NCBI GenBank assembly: GCA_013399855.1
Contig: VXAY01001316.1
Coordinates: 224,680-288,679, forward strand
Source of the DNA: Oxyruncus cristatus
Taxonomy: Eukaryota; Chordata; Aves; Passeriformes; Cotingidae
Direction: 5' to 3'
DNA: 64,000 nucleotides
Shown in pieces: positions 32,831 to 44,160 of the stretch (position 1 is its first letter; each line of letters starts with the position of its first letter). Under the pieces are notes generated by a model. That model was not told where the DNA came from. It was given only the letters and a program-made list of their open reading frames with translations, and ran no database searches. Made by a program: the position numbers and the translations under genes.

Positions 32831-35403
32831 GTGAAGGACAGGGGCATAAAACAAATGGGGAGACAGGTGAGAAATCAGGGGAGAAGATAAAGAACTGCAA
32901 GAAAAATGTCTCTCCACACAGATTTACAGAGGGGAGCAAAAGCCTTCAAGCAACCAGAAATTCTGCTCTGCAAAGGGTTCTGGTATTTCAGATTTGTAGG
33001 TGCTGTGAGTGCCCGTGGTTCCAAGGGCCAGACAATTATTAACTGTTTGCTGGGGGGAGTTCTGTCTGGAAAGGAAACTCTCAAGAAGTCAGAAGCTCAT
33101 GAATATTTTAGACAGCAAAAACATGAAGATCTGCCCCCATGGACATCTCCACAGTCACCCCGTGGGAATCCAGTCCCATCCCTCGCTATCCAAAAAGCCT
33201 ATGGATGGGAGTTGGGCTTATTTCATAGCCTCAGAGTACATCCAACATTTACCTGCCAGGCTTTTCTTTTTCCTTTCTCCTCAGAATATCTTTTTGCTTT
33301 AGCAGGAGTTACATAAACATTCCAGTCCCAGACCCAGAGCTGTAAGGAAACATGAATACTCATCCAAGCCTCCAGCATCCCTCTTCAGTCAGCAGCACAG
33401 GAACCTCAAAGCAGCCAAGCAATGTATTCATGCACCCAGAAAAACTCAGAAATTCTTAATTTGTGTTGTAAACCACAAACCTCCACAAGCAGGTCCATGA
33501 GGAGCTGGTTGGAAGTGCTGTTTTTGAAGCCCCACTTCAGCTGTAAGACCCAGAGGTGCTTTGGGAGGTCACTCAGGTATCTCCTGCAATTCACCTGCTG
33601 TGGAAAAAACAGAGAGAGCAAGATTTAAACAAGACAGATGCACAAACAGGAGCAGGAGGGATGAATAAATCCACAGCTCTGGTGTTTTAGTGTGTACATA
33701 CATATAGATTTATTGTCTTTTAAGTATATACACAGCGTTAGATGGATACGGAGACGCTCAGAAATCTTTGAAGATGACGTGAGGAGGACTCAGTGTGAAA
33801 GATCACCCTTCCCAGAATTTTTACTCCTTCTTCCTGGTGGATTAGAGAGCCAGCACACTGGACTACAAATGAATCCCCAGCAGCATTGGCCTTCTCCCAA
33901 GCCTTAAATTGTTTATAGCCCATTCGATCTCCACTTACAGCCTTGGATCTGCTCATCAAATTGCATCTTCTTTCTATAGTTGGACTTTTTTTTCCCCTCT
34001 TAAACACCCTCTTATCTCATCTGCACCATTTACATTTTGTGAAGTCTATACCTGATACAGGAACCCAGTCAATCAGATTTAATACAGCAAAGAGCTTTCT
34101 CTGAAGCATTTTTTTATTTAAGCACATGTACATGTGCTCAAAGCAGGGATTTGGGAAAATTCTTCAGGACCATGTTTTCCTCTCAAGATTTAGGGAAAAA
34201 TATGGTGCTGAACCGTGGCTGAAGTGGAGTTTCTGTGTTTCTGCTCCATATGTTCCTCTCCACTTCCCAGCCCAAGGAGTGGAGGTGCTGCTGTGAACTT
34301 GTTCTGCACTGAGGTGGAAGATGACCTGGGGTAGGTGTGGGTTGTGTGACAGCACAAGGACAGCTCAGGGGACACAGAGGGAGCCCAGATCTCTGGAACA
34401 GACTGTGAGACACAACAGTGGCATGGTGAGAAACCCAGAAGGGCTCAGCACATCCCCGGGGCCTGAACAGCTGGTACAGAGTGATGGGAGCGGTACCAGA
34501 GCAACGAGTGGCTTGATGGACCCCCAGTGCTGCTCCTCCCTTCTCAGCCACCTTCTGCTGCCTAAGCCACTCCAGGTTCCCAAGAGGCCAAAGACACACC
34601 AGCCTTTAGGTCACTTCCAGGCTGCTGCAACTCCCCGTTTCCTGACTTATAAACACTTTTCTCTTTCTAGTGCTTATTTATGCATCAGAGAACATTCCTT
34701 TTCCCCTCTGTGCAATTACTGAGCACAAACATTGGCTTTTAATTGCAAGATTAAAGTTCCCATTAAAAAAAGAAATTCTTAGAGACTTAATAACCAAAGA
34801 TTTTAGGAGGGGACCATGTTCCTGCTTGCAAAGACCTACCACATGGACCCTTTTATCCTGGCATATCTAACTGGACACGCGTTTACTCTTGTTCTCCAGA
34901 GAGTCCTTCCTCCAGGCCTGCAATTTCTGCTTCAGTTTGATCTCTACTTTCCCTGGATCGTAGCCACTGCTGCAGAGATGCAGATGAAGTGTGCACGTTG
35001 TGCTCCAGCCCACTTGTAAAACCTGGTGGGATGCAACTGTGTCACCTCAGCTTCTTCTGCCACTTCCCAGCTCTGGGAGAGGTGTTTCACCCAATACTCT
35101 CTCAGAATCCTTTGAGAAATCCACCCAAATTTGTATCAAAAGGCAGATTTCTGCTGTTTAGACGTGGCATGACTAGACCAGGGCCATCTTTTGTCCTAGA
35201 CCTCATCCTACAGGGTTTGAATCAGGAGCACTGCTCCTAAGCTGCCACCTGCCCTGAGTCTCTGAGTGGCAGCAAGTCAGAGTCAGCATGAGGCCAGAAC
35301 AAAGATCTGGATCTGTTTGGTGCTATTTTTCCTATACCAACAAACAAACCAACAAAAAGGGGAAAACACTCACACCATGGAGCCATTCACTCCTCTGGTA
35401 CTC
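32831..35403. other. Unique sequence with one perfect palindrome
   Basis: No supported gene. The palindrome at 34121-34138 has its own entry. Frames at 32906-33316 (plus, 136 codons) and 34183-34599 (minus, 138 codons) show no domain. Confidence 0.4.
34121..34138. repeat. 18-bp perfect palindrome
   Basis: AGCACATGTACATGTGCT equals its own reverse complement. It contains two ACATGT hexamers offset by six bases around a central GTAC. It could be a dimeric factor site or a DNA secondary-structure point; no factor is assigned. Confidence 0.95.
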
Positions 35404-35522
35404 CTGCTAAAAAACTGACATCCCAAAGACATCCCAACCCCACTGCTAAAACAGTGACATCCCAAGGACATCCCAACCCCACTGCTAAAACAATGTCATC
35501 CCAAAGACTTCACAACCTTCTC
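35404..35522 (+). repeat. 39-bp minisatellite, three units
   Basis: Three tandem units begin with CTGCTAAAA at 35404, 35443 and 35482. Units 1 and 2 share most bases, including 'gacatcccaaccccactgc'; unit 3 is more divergent. A truncated fourth start (CTGCTAGA) follows at 35523. The period is 39 bp. Confidence 0.9.
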
Positions 35523-35563
35523 CTGCTAGACCAGCTGAGCCCCACGATGGCAAGGGACAGGTG

Positions 35564-35582
35564 TCCTCCTCCTCCTCCTCCT
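35564..35582 (+). repeat. Trinucleotide microsatellite (TCC)n
   Basis: About six TCC units in a pure pyrimidine run, about 40 bp after the 39-bp minisatellite. Confidence 0.9.
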
Positions 35583-35879
35583 GGAAGTACTGATTCTGAG
35601 CTAGAATTAAAGTAGGTTTCAATAGACTTGAATCCAACAGGCTTCACAATTATTCCCTTTTTCTTTCTGTGTGTATTTGGTCACTGGATCTTGTTTCCCT
35701 CCACAGGGAAGTCTGCTCACTAAGCCTGCCTGCTTATTTAAAACTCAGCAGTCTCAGTCCGCTGCCATTTTGCCACCTGAGACCAAAAACCTGGAGTCCC
35801 CGAGTCATTAGAAAAGATGCAATTAGCACCAACACTGACTGGCTCACTCCCTCCCATTCTGTGCCCGTGTCTGAAGCTC

Positions 35880-36080
35880 CTTCCTTTGTGAGCTCTAATG
35901 CGTGTTTAATGTGCAACTTAATTATTTGATTACAACGGCGTAATTATGTAATTGTAATGTATTGTGCAAGTTGGCTGGAAGGAGATGGGAGACATTTGCT
36001 GAGTGACGTGGAATACACAGAATAACAACAGCGTTGAGGAAACAGAATAAATCTAATGAGATGATCATTTGGAGGAATGG
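35880..36080. promoter_or_regulatory. Candidate conserved regulatory element
   Basis: Contains dense homeodomain-type cores (CTTAATTATTTGATTAC, then GTAATTATGTAATTGTAATG) and a C/EBP-like TTGTGCAAG at about 35962-35970, followed by GAGTGACGTGG. No coding frame. The texture is that of a vertebrate conserved non-coding element. Confidence 0.38.
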
Positions 36081-36121
36081 TTAAGAAAATGGGCACTTTG
36101 GAAAATGAAAAGTAGCTGGAC

Positions 36122-36137
36122 TTTTTTTTTTTTTTTT
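36122..36137 (+). repeat. Poly-T run (T16)
   Basis: Sixteen consecutive T bases, with no CR1 or processed-gene sequence next to it that would make it a retrotransposon tail. Confidence 0.9.
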
Positions 36138-37439
36138 AATCTTTTTAATTAATTTATTCTTCCCTCTGGTCCTTTTGTGATCAGCAAGAAATTTCTTTCT
36201 CGTTGCCAAAGCACAAGTGAGCCCGGCTGTGCTGGAAGCAGAGAGCCAGGCAGGCTGGCCTGGCCCTGCCACAGTCCTCAAGGGAAAACTGCATCTGTTC
36301 CGGGCTGGCCCTCAAAAAATGGTAGCACAGCAAACACACACACACTTCCCTGGATTTACAGGCACCCACAGCCCAGCCATGACCACGTGCACGCCAATGA
36401 AGCTGAGTAACCTCCCGCTTGCCCTGGAAATACGAGAAGATGCACAGAGCGGTTCATGGCAATTCATCACACAGTAGTAATTCAAGTACCTGGATGAGCC
36501 CTCAGGGCCATCTCGGGGCGACACACTTGCTCTCCAACATCTGGACTTCAGATCAGAACGCTCGTGTCCGTGGACTGAACCCAAAAACGAGGGGGAAAAC
36601 ACTGGAAGAATATGATCAGGGTAAGCAAGAGACACAGGGGAGCTCACTGCAAGAATTGCAAACCACATCTTGGAGAGCCATTTTGAGCCCAGCCTTGTAA
36701 GCTCTCCAGATTCTCCTGCTCTCCTTCAAAAGGCCTTTATGGCTCCCTGTCCCCCAGCACCGAGCACATACTGCAGGAGACCACAGCAATAAATAAGAGC
36801 AGCAGCAGGGAGACAACCAGTCCGGCCAACTCACCCAGGCCTGCTGAGCTGCAGTCCCCCAGGTTGCTGTGGGAGACACAAGCTCATGGCAAGTATTTTA
36901 GGGAGACCTCTGAACCTGTTTCTCATCAGTAGCTGATGGATAGCTGGCTGAGGGCTTGGAGCAGGAGAGATTTCCATGGCCAGGGTTTCTCCAGTCCGAG
37001 CTCCTGCAGCGCTGGCAGCCAGAGACGAGCCAACGCCAGGAGAGAGGTGGGTACCCCGACTCTTGGCACTTGCACACACACTGTCAGGCTGTTCTACAGG
37101 TGACATGTTTATATACAACTGGGGTTACACTCAGGGCTACTTCAGCCAAGTTTCTCTCCTGCAAAGCCGCCTTCCCAAGCCAAGCTTTGGCAACCGTGGG
37201 ATTCTGACCCGTTTTAGCAGCAAGCTGCAGCCTGATCTTGTCTGAGCACAAACTCCAGAGTAAGTCATACTGAAACTGTGCTGATGTTAGCAAAGCAAAG
37301 AGAGGCAGTGGCTGCCAAAGTCTGCTGCTATCCAAATAAGATTAGCCAAGGAGTAAACTCCATGGTGTGGAAATGGTCCCTCAGCCAGGCAATGCTGGGA
37401 AGAGTGAGCTCTTGTGGTGATGCCAGACAGGGAGGGGTG
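36138..37439. other. Unique sequence, no feature seen
   Basis: No gene or known repeat recognised. Confidence 0.4.
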
Positions 37440-37916
37440 AATCACAGACTGTGCTGAGCAGGGAGGGACCCCCAAGGACCATCCAGTCCCACCCTCAGCC
37501 CTGCACAGGCCCATCCCCAAGAGTCCCCCCCTGTGCCCCAGAGGATCATCCCAACCCTCCTGGAGCTCTGGCAGCCTTGGGGCTGTGCCCACTGCCCTGG
37601 GGAGCCTGGGCAGTGCCAACCACCCTCTGGGGGAAGAACCTTGTCCTGAGATCCAACCTGCCCCTGCCCTGACACAGCTCCAGCCCTTCCCTGGGTGCTG
37701 TCCCTGGTTCCCCCAGAGCAGAGCTCAGTCCCTGCCCCTCCTCTGCCCCTGCCCAGACAGTTGGAACTGCACTGAGGTCTCCCCTCAGTCTCCTCTTCTC
37801 CAGCTGAACACACCAAGTGCCCTCAGTGTCCTCCCACGACTTCAAATCAAGGCTCTGCCCCATCTTCATTCCCTCCTTTGGATGCTCCAGCTTAGTGTCT
37901 CTCGTATTGTAGGTAC
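37440..37916 (-). mobile_element. CR1 LINE fragment: ORF2 tail plus 3' UTR
   Basis: A ~475-bp minus-strand copy that is nearly identical to 3421-3930 over its whole shared length, with differences mostly single bases. It begins 'aatcacagactgtgctgagc'; the minus strand reads RRLRGDLSAV, part of the ORF2 C-terminal tail. 5'-truncated at about 37916. Low divergence from its sister copies indicates a comparatively recent subfamily. Confidence 0.95.
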
Positions 37917-38719
37917 AGACAGCCTCAATTTGCCGAAAGTTTTATCAGTAACTCTTATCTAAGACCCAGTTTCAGTCCAAAGGGTCTGTTTCTCCATGGG
38001 ATTCACTGGATGACACAAACAATTAGAGTATAGCAAAGCTTCCCTTCCCAGTTTGCCTGTGGAAAGAGCTGCAGAAGCTACTGGGAGGCTCCATCCTTTC
38101 CCAGAAACACACATTTTGGAACCTCAATCATACACCACAGCCCTCAAAAATTCTGCCATCTCCTAACTCACAGTGAGACAATTAAACATCTTCTACCAAA
38201 ATAACAAGTCAGCACTCTGAGATGGTACTTCAGGATAACAGTGTTTGCTTGGTGGAGTTTACTTTTCAAGGAACATCATCTGAAGCCAGAGTGAAAACAT
38301 CTCTGTTTTACAATTAGAGAGGAAGATTTGTATGTTCTCTCACCTTTAAAGAAAAAAAAAAAAAAGAGAAAAGCAGCAGTCAATGGAATCCTAACAAAGC
38401 AGATTTGGCATATCCCACACATTCCACTGCTTTCCTTTAGAATCAAAAACGACAAGGCTGTGCCGAGGCTTTCTTGCTGTTTGGCTGACAACAAGGTAAA
38501 AAGAGGCTGCAGACTGGCCCCTGCCATCAAGGATTTCCAGAGCATCTCCCTCCAAAGCAATCAGGGCTATCAGCTTTAAAACCTACCACCGATTCCTCGG
38601 CCATTCTAGAAAAATTCATTAACATTTTGCTCCCGGACAAAATAGGAGAGGTCTTCTCCTGTGGATCCGGGCAGCTGCTGGGCCCCCCAGCAGCATCCAT
38701 CACCCAGCATGTGAGGTCT
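37917..38719. other. Unique sequence, no feature seen
   Basis: No gene recognised. An A14 run lies at 38352-38365. Confidence 0.4.
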
Positions 38720-38880
38720 AAAATTCCTCTTGTTGCACCAGAGCATTTGTATGCATTTCTGAGTGCTTGAGAATTATTATGTTGTGCAAAGGCTTGTCTA
38801 ACTCTTCAGGGAGGTCACACAGACATGTTATATATTCAGCAGACGTGCAATAAACACAATTTAGCACCATCTACCCACCT
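38720..38880. promoter_or_regulatory. Candidate conserved AT-rich element
   Basis: Contains CATTTGTATGCATTTC (POU-like), GAATTATTATGTTGTGCAA and GTGCAATAAACACAATTT, with no coding frame. Enhancer-like texture only. Confidence 0.27.
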
Positions 38881-39436
38881 TCAAACACTCCTGCTCGCAG
38901 GAAAAGGAAAACAAACCCAAATGTTAATAATGCTTCAGCAGTGGGGTTGATTGCTATTACATTTGTGGATTTGCTTGGGGTGGTGTGACATTCATTGCCC
39001 AAACACACACCCAGAGCGAGCCACAGTCCCGACAGCCATGGACAGATTGATGTGGGGGAGAAGAGCATGGCACCCAACGGGGGACAAGCCCGAGTGTGAC
39101 CTCTCTGCTGGATGCTGCCAGGCTGAGGCTGGAAGGCTGCCTGCAGCCTCCCTGCTAAACCCAGCCCAGCCCCAGTCTCCCATCACAGCTGCTGCCCGTG
39201 CTGGCTGACACAAGGACAAAGTCTGGGATGTGTGGGAATGCACACAGTTGCTTTTCCAAAGGAGCAGCCTCGTGTTCAGACACTGGCACGATCACTTGCA
39301 GTGTCCCTGCAGTGAGGGCTGTAGCCCTCTGTCAGGGAAGAAAATCTGGATTAATGCTGCTAATTAAAAGGGACAGAGGACATGGTGCTCAGGACCAAAC
39401 ATCATCTCGTCACTGGAGGAGATGCACAGAGCATGT
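38881..39436. other. Unique sequence, no feature seen
   Basis: No gene or repeat recognised. Confidence 0.4.
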
Positions 39437-39770
39437 CATAGAATCCTAGAAGGGGTTGGGTTGGGAGGGACCTTCAAGCTCATCTCATTCCACCCCCTGC
39501 CATGGGCAGGGACACCTTCCACCAGCCCAGGTTGCTCCAAGCCCTGTCCAACCTGGCCTTGGACACTTTCAGGGATCCAGGGGCAGCCACAGCTTCTCTG
39601 GGCAACCTGTGTCAGGGCCTCCCCACCCTCACAGCCAACAATTTCTTCCCAATATCCAACCTAAACCTACTGTCTGTCAGTTTGAAGCCTTCCCTTTTGT
39701 CCTGTCACTGCGGGCTCTTGTAAATTGTCTCTCTCCATTTTTCTTGTAGGCTCCTTCAGGCACTGGAACG
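39437..39770 (-). mobile_element. CR1 LINE fragment, 3' part
   Basis: A ~335-bp minus-strand CR1 copy. It begins 'tcatagaatcctagaagggg' (the reverse-complemented tail), then 'ttgggagggaccttcaagc', 'atgggcagggacaccttcca', 'ggcagccacagcttctctgg', and ends near 'cttgtaggctccttcaggc'. Same 3'-end group as the copies at 11713 and 24080. 5'-truncated. Confidence 0.95.
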
Positions 39771-39964
39771 TCCCAACAATCTAATAACATTATATAGCAC
39801 AATACGAGCTACGGTCTGAAAACACATATGTGGACACTCGGCAGTGCCTGGACCCCCACCGTACATCTTCACATCCTTCAGAGTTGCCCGAAAACTGCTA
39901 CAGTTGGCACAGGACCAGGCCTTTATCACACTGGCCATGACCACTGTCAGAGGAGCTGCAAGGC

Positions 39965-40236
39965 AAAGGGATTGGGATACGAGGGCAGGAGGAACGGGCA
40001 GGAACTGATGCCCAGAAGTTCCACCTGAATGGGAGGAAGAACTTCTCTGCTGTGCCGTGACCAAGCTCTGAACAGAGACCAGACAGGGTGTGGCATCTCC
40101 CTTCTTGGGGATATTCTAGAACTATCTGGATGCAATCCATGTGCTCTGGGATGACCCTGCTGGAGCAGGGAGGTCGGACCAGGTGACCACTGTGGTCCCT
40201 TCCAGCCTGGCCCATCCTGTGATTACGTGGGATTCA
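39965..40236 (+). mobile_element. CR1 LINE fragment, 3' end, separate group
   Basis: A ~270-bp plus-strand copy: 'ggaactgatgcccagaagtt', 'gggaggaagaacttctctgc', 'gatattctagaactatctgg', 'gagcagggaggtcggaccag', 'ggtcccttccagcctggccc', and a decayed tail. The 3' UTR differs from the other groups in the window and is more diverged, so it marks an additional, older CR1 lineage. Confidence 0.88.
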
Positions 40237-40240
40237 ACTC

Positions 40241-40924
40241 ACCAGGTTTAGCTGAAGAGTTAACAGACCTTTAGGCCAGGGAAGACCACTGGGATTATGG
40301 ACTCTCATGCCCTGGGAACACAAGACAGGTAGTTCTTTCCCACAGGCTGACTGGGCTGGAGCAGATCTTGCAGATAAAGCATCCAACACTGCAGAGGCTC
40401 TCTTGGGAAACACTCCAAAACTTTACAGACAAAGCCCAGAAAGACTGTTCCTCCAGGACAATCAAACACAAAGGTACCTCCTTGACATTGATGCCAGGGC
40501 TGGAACAGGACACCAGGAGAAGCACCACCATACCTTTACCATGTTTCCTTTAACTTCTCACCAGGTGTCACAGAGGACATCAAATGGATAAATCCCCGCT
40601 CTTGTATCACCCACCAATAGGAGTTGGGTTGTTGTTTCTGGGTTGGATTTTTTTTGGTTCTTTGAAGCTTAGACTAATGAGACCTCTTGTTCTCAGAAAA
40701 AAATAAAAAATCCCACTATCTTTCCTCCTTACAGACCCCAGTCCAGCTCTTTAATCCCACATATGGCTATGAAACATTGATATTTTCCCATCTCTTGAGG
40801 TCCTGAGCAGTTGCATCCCATCCTCTTCTCCCTCCTTCCCCCTGACTAGACAAGCCACTTGGCCTCTCCTCTGCCCAGTCCACAGGCGAACAATGGAGAA
40901 AAAAAATCAACCCAACAGTTTCTT
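40241..40924. other. Unique sequence, no feature seen
   Basis: No gene or known repeat recognised. Confidence 0.4.
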
Positions 40925-41110
40925 ATAGGCAACCAGCTTTCCATGTAAGCATTAAATATCAATTACACAAGAAGCCATGCAGTGCTTTAATTATAGTCAT
41001 GAAAAATCTTCCCATTAATCAAGTTTCTAATCAGCTAATTTCTCATAATAACGAGAAAAGTGTTATTTTATCGATTAACTCTTAACAATCACCTGGATAA
41101 ATCCATTCAG
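40925..41110. promoter_or_regulatory. Candidate conserved AT-rich element
   Basis: Strongly AT-rich, with homeodomain-type cores throughout: CATTAAATATCAATTACAC, TTTAATTATAGTCATG, CCCATTAATCAAG and TTATCGATTAACTC. No open frame of note. The profile resembles a conserved enhancer; not tested. Confidence 0.35.
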
Positions 41111-41394
41111 CACTTTTTTGCATATACCCTGTTTTACAAAAGGGAAAAATTCTTCCTTTATCAGAGACTTGCCTGAGAATAAAATGAGTTTCTTGCTGCT
41201 TGTTTCTGGCAGTGCTGTGCTTCCCTCTGGGGCTTGTTCATCGTGGTTGGAATGTGGGCTCCTTGCTCTCACACCCACCATTCCAGCACCCACCATCTCC
41301 AGGGAATGGGCTCTGTCATCTTTCAAAGATGTGATTTAGGAGGCTGGGTCCACTTTAGATCAAAAGGACCTGCAAAAATAAAGGGTGATACAAG

Positions 41395-41650
41395 AAACAG
41401 AGAGCTTTGCCTTTTGAGAAGAGATGAAAAGAGCTCAGCTCACTTAGTCTAGCAAAACAAAAGCCAAGAAAGGACATGGCTGGGGTCTAGAAATACATGG
41501 AGGACTGGAGGAGGAAAAAAGGGAGGGAGGAAAATCGGGTGAAAAAGAGGCATTTCAGTCGATGAACAAAGCAGCTGTGAATTAATATAAGCTGAGTTTA
41601 GGAATACATGCTAAGAGGCTCGGGGGAGAAAAGACTTTCTAACAGGCTTC
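41395..41650 (+). mobile_element. Possible old CR1-like relic
   Basis: Parts of this stretch (a 'ttttgagaagagatgaaaag' segment, 'acttagtctagcaaaacaaa', 'ctagaaatacatggagg') run parallel to the last part of ORF2 and the following region of old CR1-type elements, where a 'leader gene fragment + KRR + ...taaatacatgg' order is usual. The resemblance is weak and scattered; unique sequence is the alternative. Confidence 0.3.
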
Positions 41651-41784
41651 TCTTGAGAGTTGCTGGGCAAAACCTAAAAAAAGGGGTTTTTGCATAACTG
41701 GAGCTCCTGCAATGGTTAGGAATGAATGTCCTGTCTTCAGAGAGGGTTTTCTGGGCTCCACGTCCAGGCTAGACGTGAAGCCAC

Positions 41785-42045
41785 TTGATTAATTATTGCC
41801 TTTGCTGACTTTTCCCACCCACTGCTCCGCTCAACCCCAATTATTCAGGATCAGCTCATAACAACCTATTGAAGAGGTACAGCTTTTCATTTGCATAAGC
41901 AGTTTCAGCCAACACAGTCTGTTGAGACAGAAAATATACGCTGAATATTTAGCAAGTCTGATGGCATTTCAAAAGCATGTGATGGTACACAATTGATGAC
42001 ATCATGCATTTCTCATGTTTCCTGAAGCTGAAGACTAATGAGGCA
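41785..42045. promoter_or_regulatory. Candidate conserved element with octamer and CRE-like site
   Basis: Contains TTGATTAATTATTGCC at its left edge, a perfect POU octamer ATTTGCAT at 41889-41896, and a TGATGACATCA palindrome at 41994-42004 that includes TGACATCA, one base from the ATF/CREB site. No coding frame. This is a good enhancer-like motif set, but it is inference from sequence alone. Confidence 0.38.
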
Positions 42046-42077
42046 CAGAACTTCATCCAAAACTGACTGGCTGAGTG

Positions 42078-42079
<2 letters not shown>

Positions 42080-42105
<26 letters not shown>
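42080..42105 (+). repeat. Poly-A run (A26) with GA tail
   Basis: Twenty-six A bases followed by GAGAGAGA. No retrotransposed gene sequence is recognised upstream, so it is scored as a simple repeat and not as a processed-transcript tail. Confidence 0.92.
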
Positions 42106-42109
<4 letters not shown>

Positions 42110-42663
42110 GAGAAAAAGATGCAGAGTGTTTCTAGATTTAGATACAACTCCCAGAGAACACCATCTACTGATACCAAAGTTCATACGGAAATGCTTTTGC
42201 ATTTTACACCCAAAGCCCTTGAGCAGGGATAAATATTTAAGACAAGTGTCTCTCTCCTCCTTGCAGAGGTGCAACCAGCTGCTCTGGTGAGGTCCCAGTT
42301 GGGTTTGACCACAAAGCCACTCTTGGATCCAGCCCCACATAATCCCCAGCTGCTGTTGCAGCCTGGCTGTGCTACAGCTGGAGGAGCAAGCCCAGGTTTC
42401 AGAGAGACCTGTTCCTTGCTGTTGAGACCTCTCTTCCCACAAAATGGTAACCATCCCTCAGCTGTGGTGCAACAGCCTCCATGTGTCCTTTCTTCTGTCC
42501 CAGAGCTCCTTTCCCAGCTCTATTCCCCACATTCTACAGCACTTGGAGCAGTCACCAGTGCATTAAAGGATGCTGCTACCTGGGGCCCCCCCTGGTCCCC
42601 AGGGAGGACAGCCAGCAGCACATCTGCCTCGTGTTATGTGGCCTTACACAATCCAGCTCTCCA
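42106..42663. other. Unique sequence, no feature seen
   Basis: No gene recognised. A 149-codon plus-strand frame (42269-42718) runs into the CR1 copy that follows and has no domain. Confidence 0.4.
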
Positions 42664-42915
42664 ATCATGGAATCCCAGAATGTTTGTGTTGGAAGACACC
42701 GTAAGGACCTTCCACTAGACCAGGCTGCTCCCAGCCTTGGACACTTCCAGGGATCCAGGGGCAGCCACAGCTTCTCTGGGCAACCTGTGCCAGGGCCTCC
42801 CCACCCTCACAGGGAAGGATTCCTTCCCAATATTCCCCTCTGGCAGTGGGAAGCCATTCCCCTTGTCCTGTCACTCCAGACCTTTGTCCAAAGTCCCTCT
42901 CCAGCTCTCTTGTAC
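42664..42915 (-). mobile_element. CR1 LINE fragment with internal deletion
   Basis: A ~250-bp minus-strand copy starting 'tcatggaatcccagaatg'. Compared with its sisters at 11713 and 39437 it lacks the block carrying 'ccatgggcagggacacc' and 'ccaacctggccttgg'; it jumps from 'aaggaccttccactagacca' to 'ggctgctcccagccttgg'. The remainder ('ggcagccacagcttctctgg', 'cctccccaccctcacaggg') is well preserved. Confidence 0.93.
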
Positions 42916-43746
42916 ATATCTCCCAATCCTAATTATTTCTTACAAATCTCCCAATCCTGTTTATTTCTTCCACCCATTTGGAGCTAGTGCAGAAGAGACC
43001 AGAACTAGGGTAGCAGCTGGGATGGGGAATTGCCCATGGAAAGGGCACAGGATGCAAACATCCTCTGCTGCCTGAGGGCACACCCCTGCTCTGCTCCGAG
43101 CCCCGTGTGTCACACGTGTCTGACAAAGCTCACGTAGGAAGGAGAGACACCTGCAGTGAACAGTCCCATCAACAGGCTGGGAAAATCCAGCAGGAGAAGG
43201 ATTCAACAGCAGCGCTGGCCCTGCTGGCAGCCTGCTCAGTGCTTCCTCAGGGCAGTGTGTGAGGGATGCTGGGCACTGACAAGCTCTGCTTGGAGCAAAA
43301 TAGAGATTAACAGCAGGCTGAAAAATACAAAAAAATGCCTGACTGAGTCTCCAGCATCCCAGCCTGCTCCCAGTATCCTCAGACCCATCCCCTCACAGAC
43401 AGCTCAGGGAAAAGTTTTGCTCCTTGCTGTTCAGCCCAGTGCTGTCAGAAGGTGTGTTTGCACCTCCACAGCACCACGTGCCCGGGACAACAGCCCTGGC
43501 CACTGATCTGAACGGATACAAAATAGGACGTATTTCCTTACGAATAGCTGTTGGCTTTGAGGGAGGAAGGGCAGTAAACCTACACCTGCTTGCACTGAAG
43601 CCCTGCCATGTGCTGCAGAGCACGTTGGTGTTCCCAGCGTCTCTCAATACACCACGAGCAAGGGGAGGAAAACCACAAAACCATCCCAGAGCAAGTTTCC
43701 TCCCGAAGAGTTCAGCTGCCTTCGTCTGTAAAGAGTAACAAATGGC
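42916..43746. other. Unique sequence, no feature seen
   Basis: No gene or repeat recognised. A short imperfect duplication ('tcccaatcctaattatttct' / 'tcccaatcctgtttatttct') lies at 42921-42970. Confidence 0.4.
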
Positions 43747-44160
43747 TCGCCCTGCGCCGCTCCCACTGCCCTCCCCTCCCTCGGGGAATCGTGTTCAGCC
43801 TCGGGAACGCTTTCCTTGTGTGGCCCGGGACAGCAGCCCCCAGCGGGCAGCTAAAGGGGGGCAGGTGCGCAGGCTGCGCCGGGGAGGACAGTGGGGAGCG
43901 GCAGGGCAGAGGGCAGGAACGCTCCTCCAGGCACCGCTCGGGGCTGGATGACGGCAACGAGCCTCCCGCCAGCGGCAGCGCGGCCTCGGCCGCTTGATTC
44001 ATTCTCCGCCGCGGCGATTATTTATTCATAAATAAAGCAGAAAGGGGAACGAGCCGGATGCTGCTCAGAGGTGGCATTTGCGGGAGGAAGGAAGGTACAA
44101 GGACCTCACCCGGGGAGGGCTGGCTGGCGCTCCTTCTTCCCCCACCCGCATCGTAACCTC
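43747..44160. promoter_or_regulatory. CpG island without recognised exon
   Basis: I count about 35 CpG dinucleotides in ~410 bp, close to the number expected from the base composition, whereas most of the window is strongly CpG-depleted. The densest part is 43960-44015 (GCGGCAGCGCGGCCTCGGCC and CCGCCGCGGCGATT). It passes directly into an AT-rich core TTTATTCATAAATAAA (about 44021-44036). CpG islands in vertebrates mark promoters or developmental enhancers. No open frame with a known domain starts here, so it is either the promoter of an unannotated transcript or an orphan island. Confidence 0.7.

Noticed and set aside
42080..42105. A26 tract as the tail of a processed pseudogene
   Set aside because: No gene-like sequence lies upstream and no flanking direct repeats were seen.
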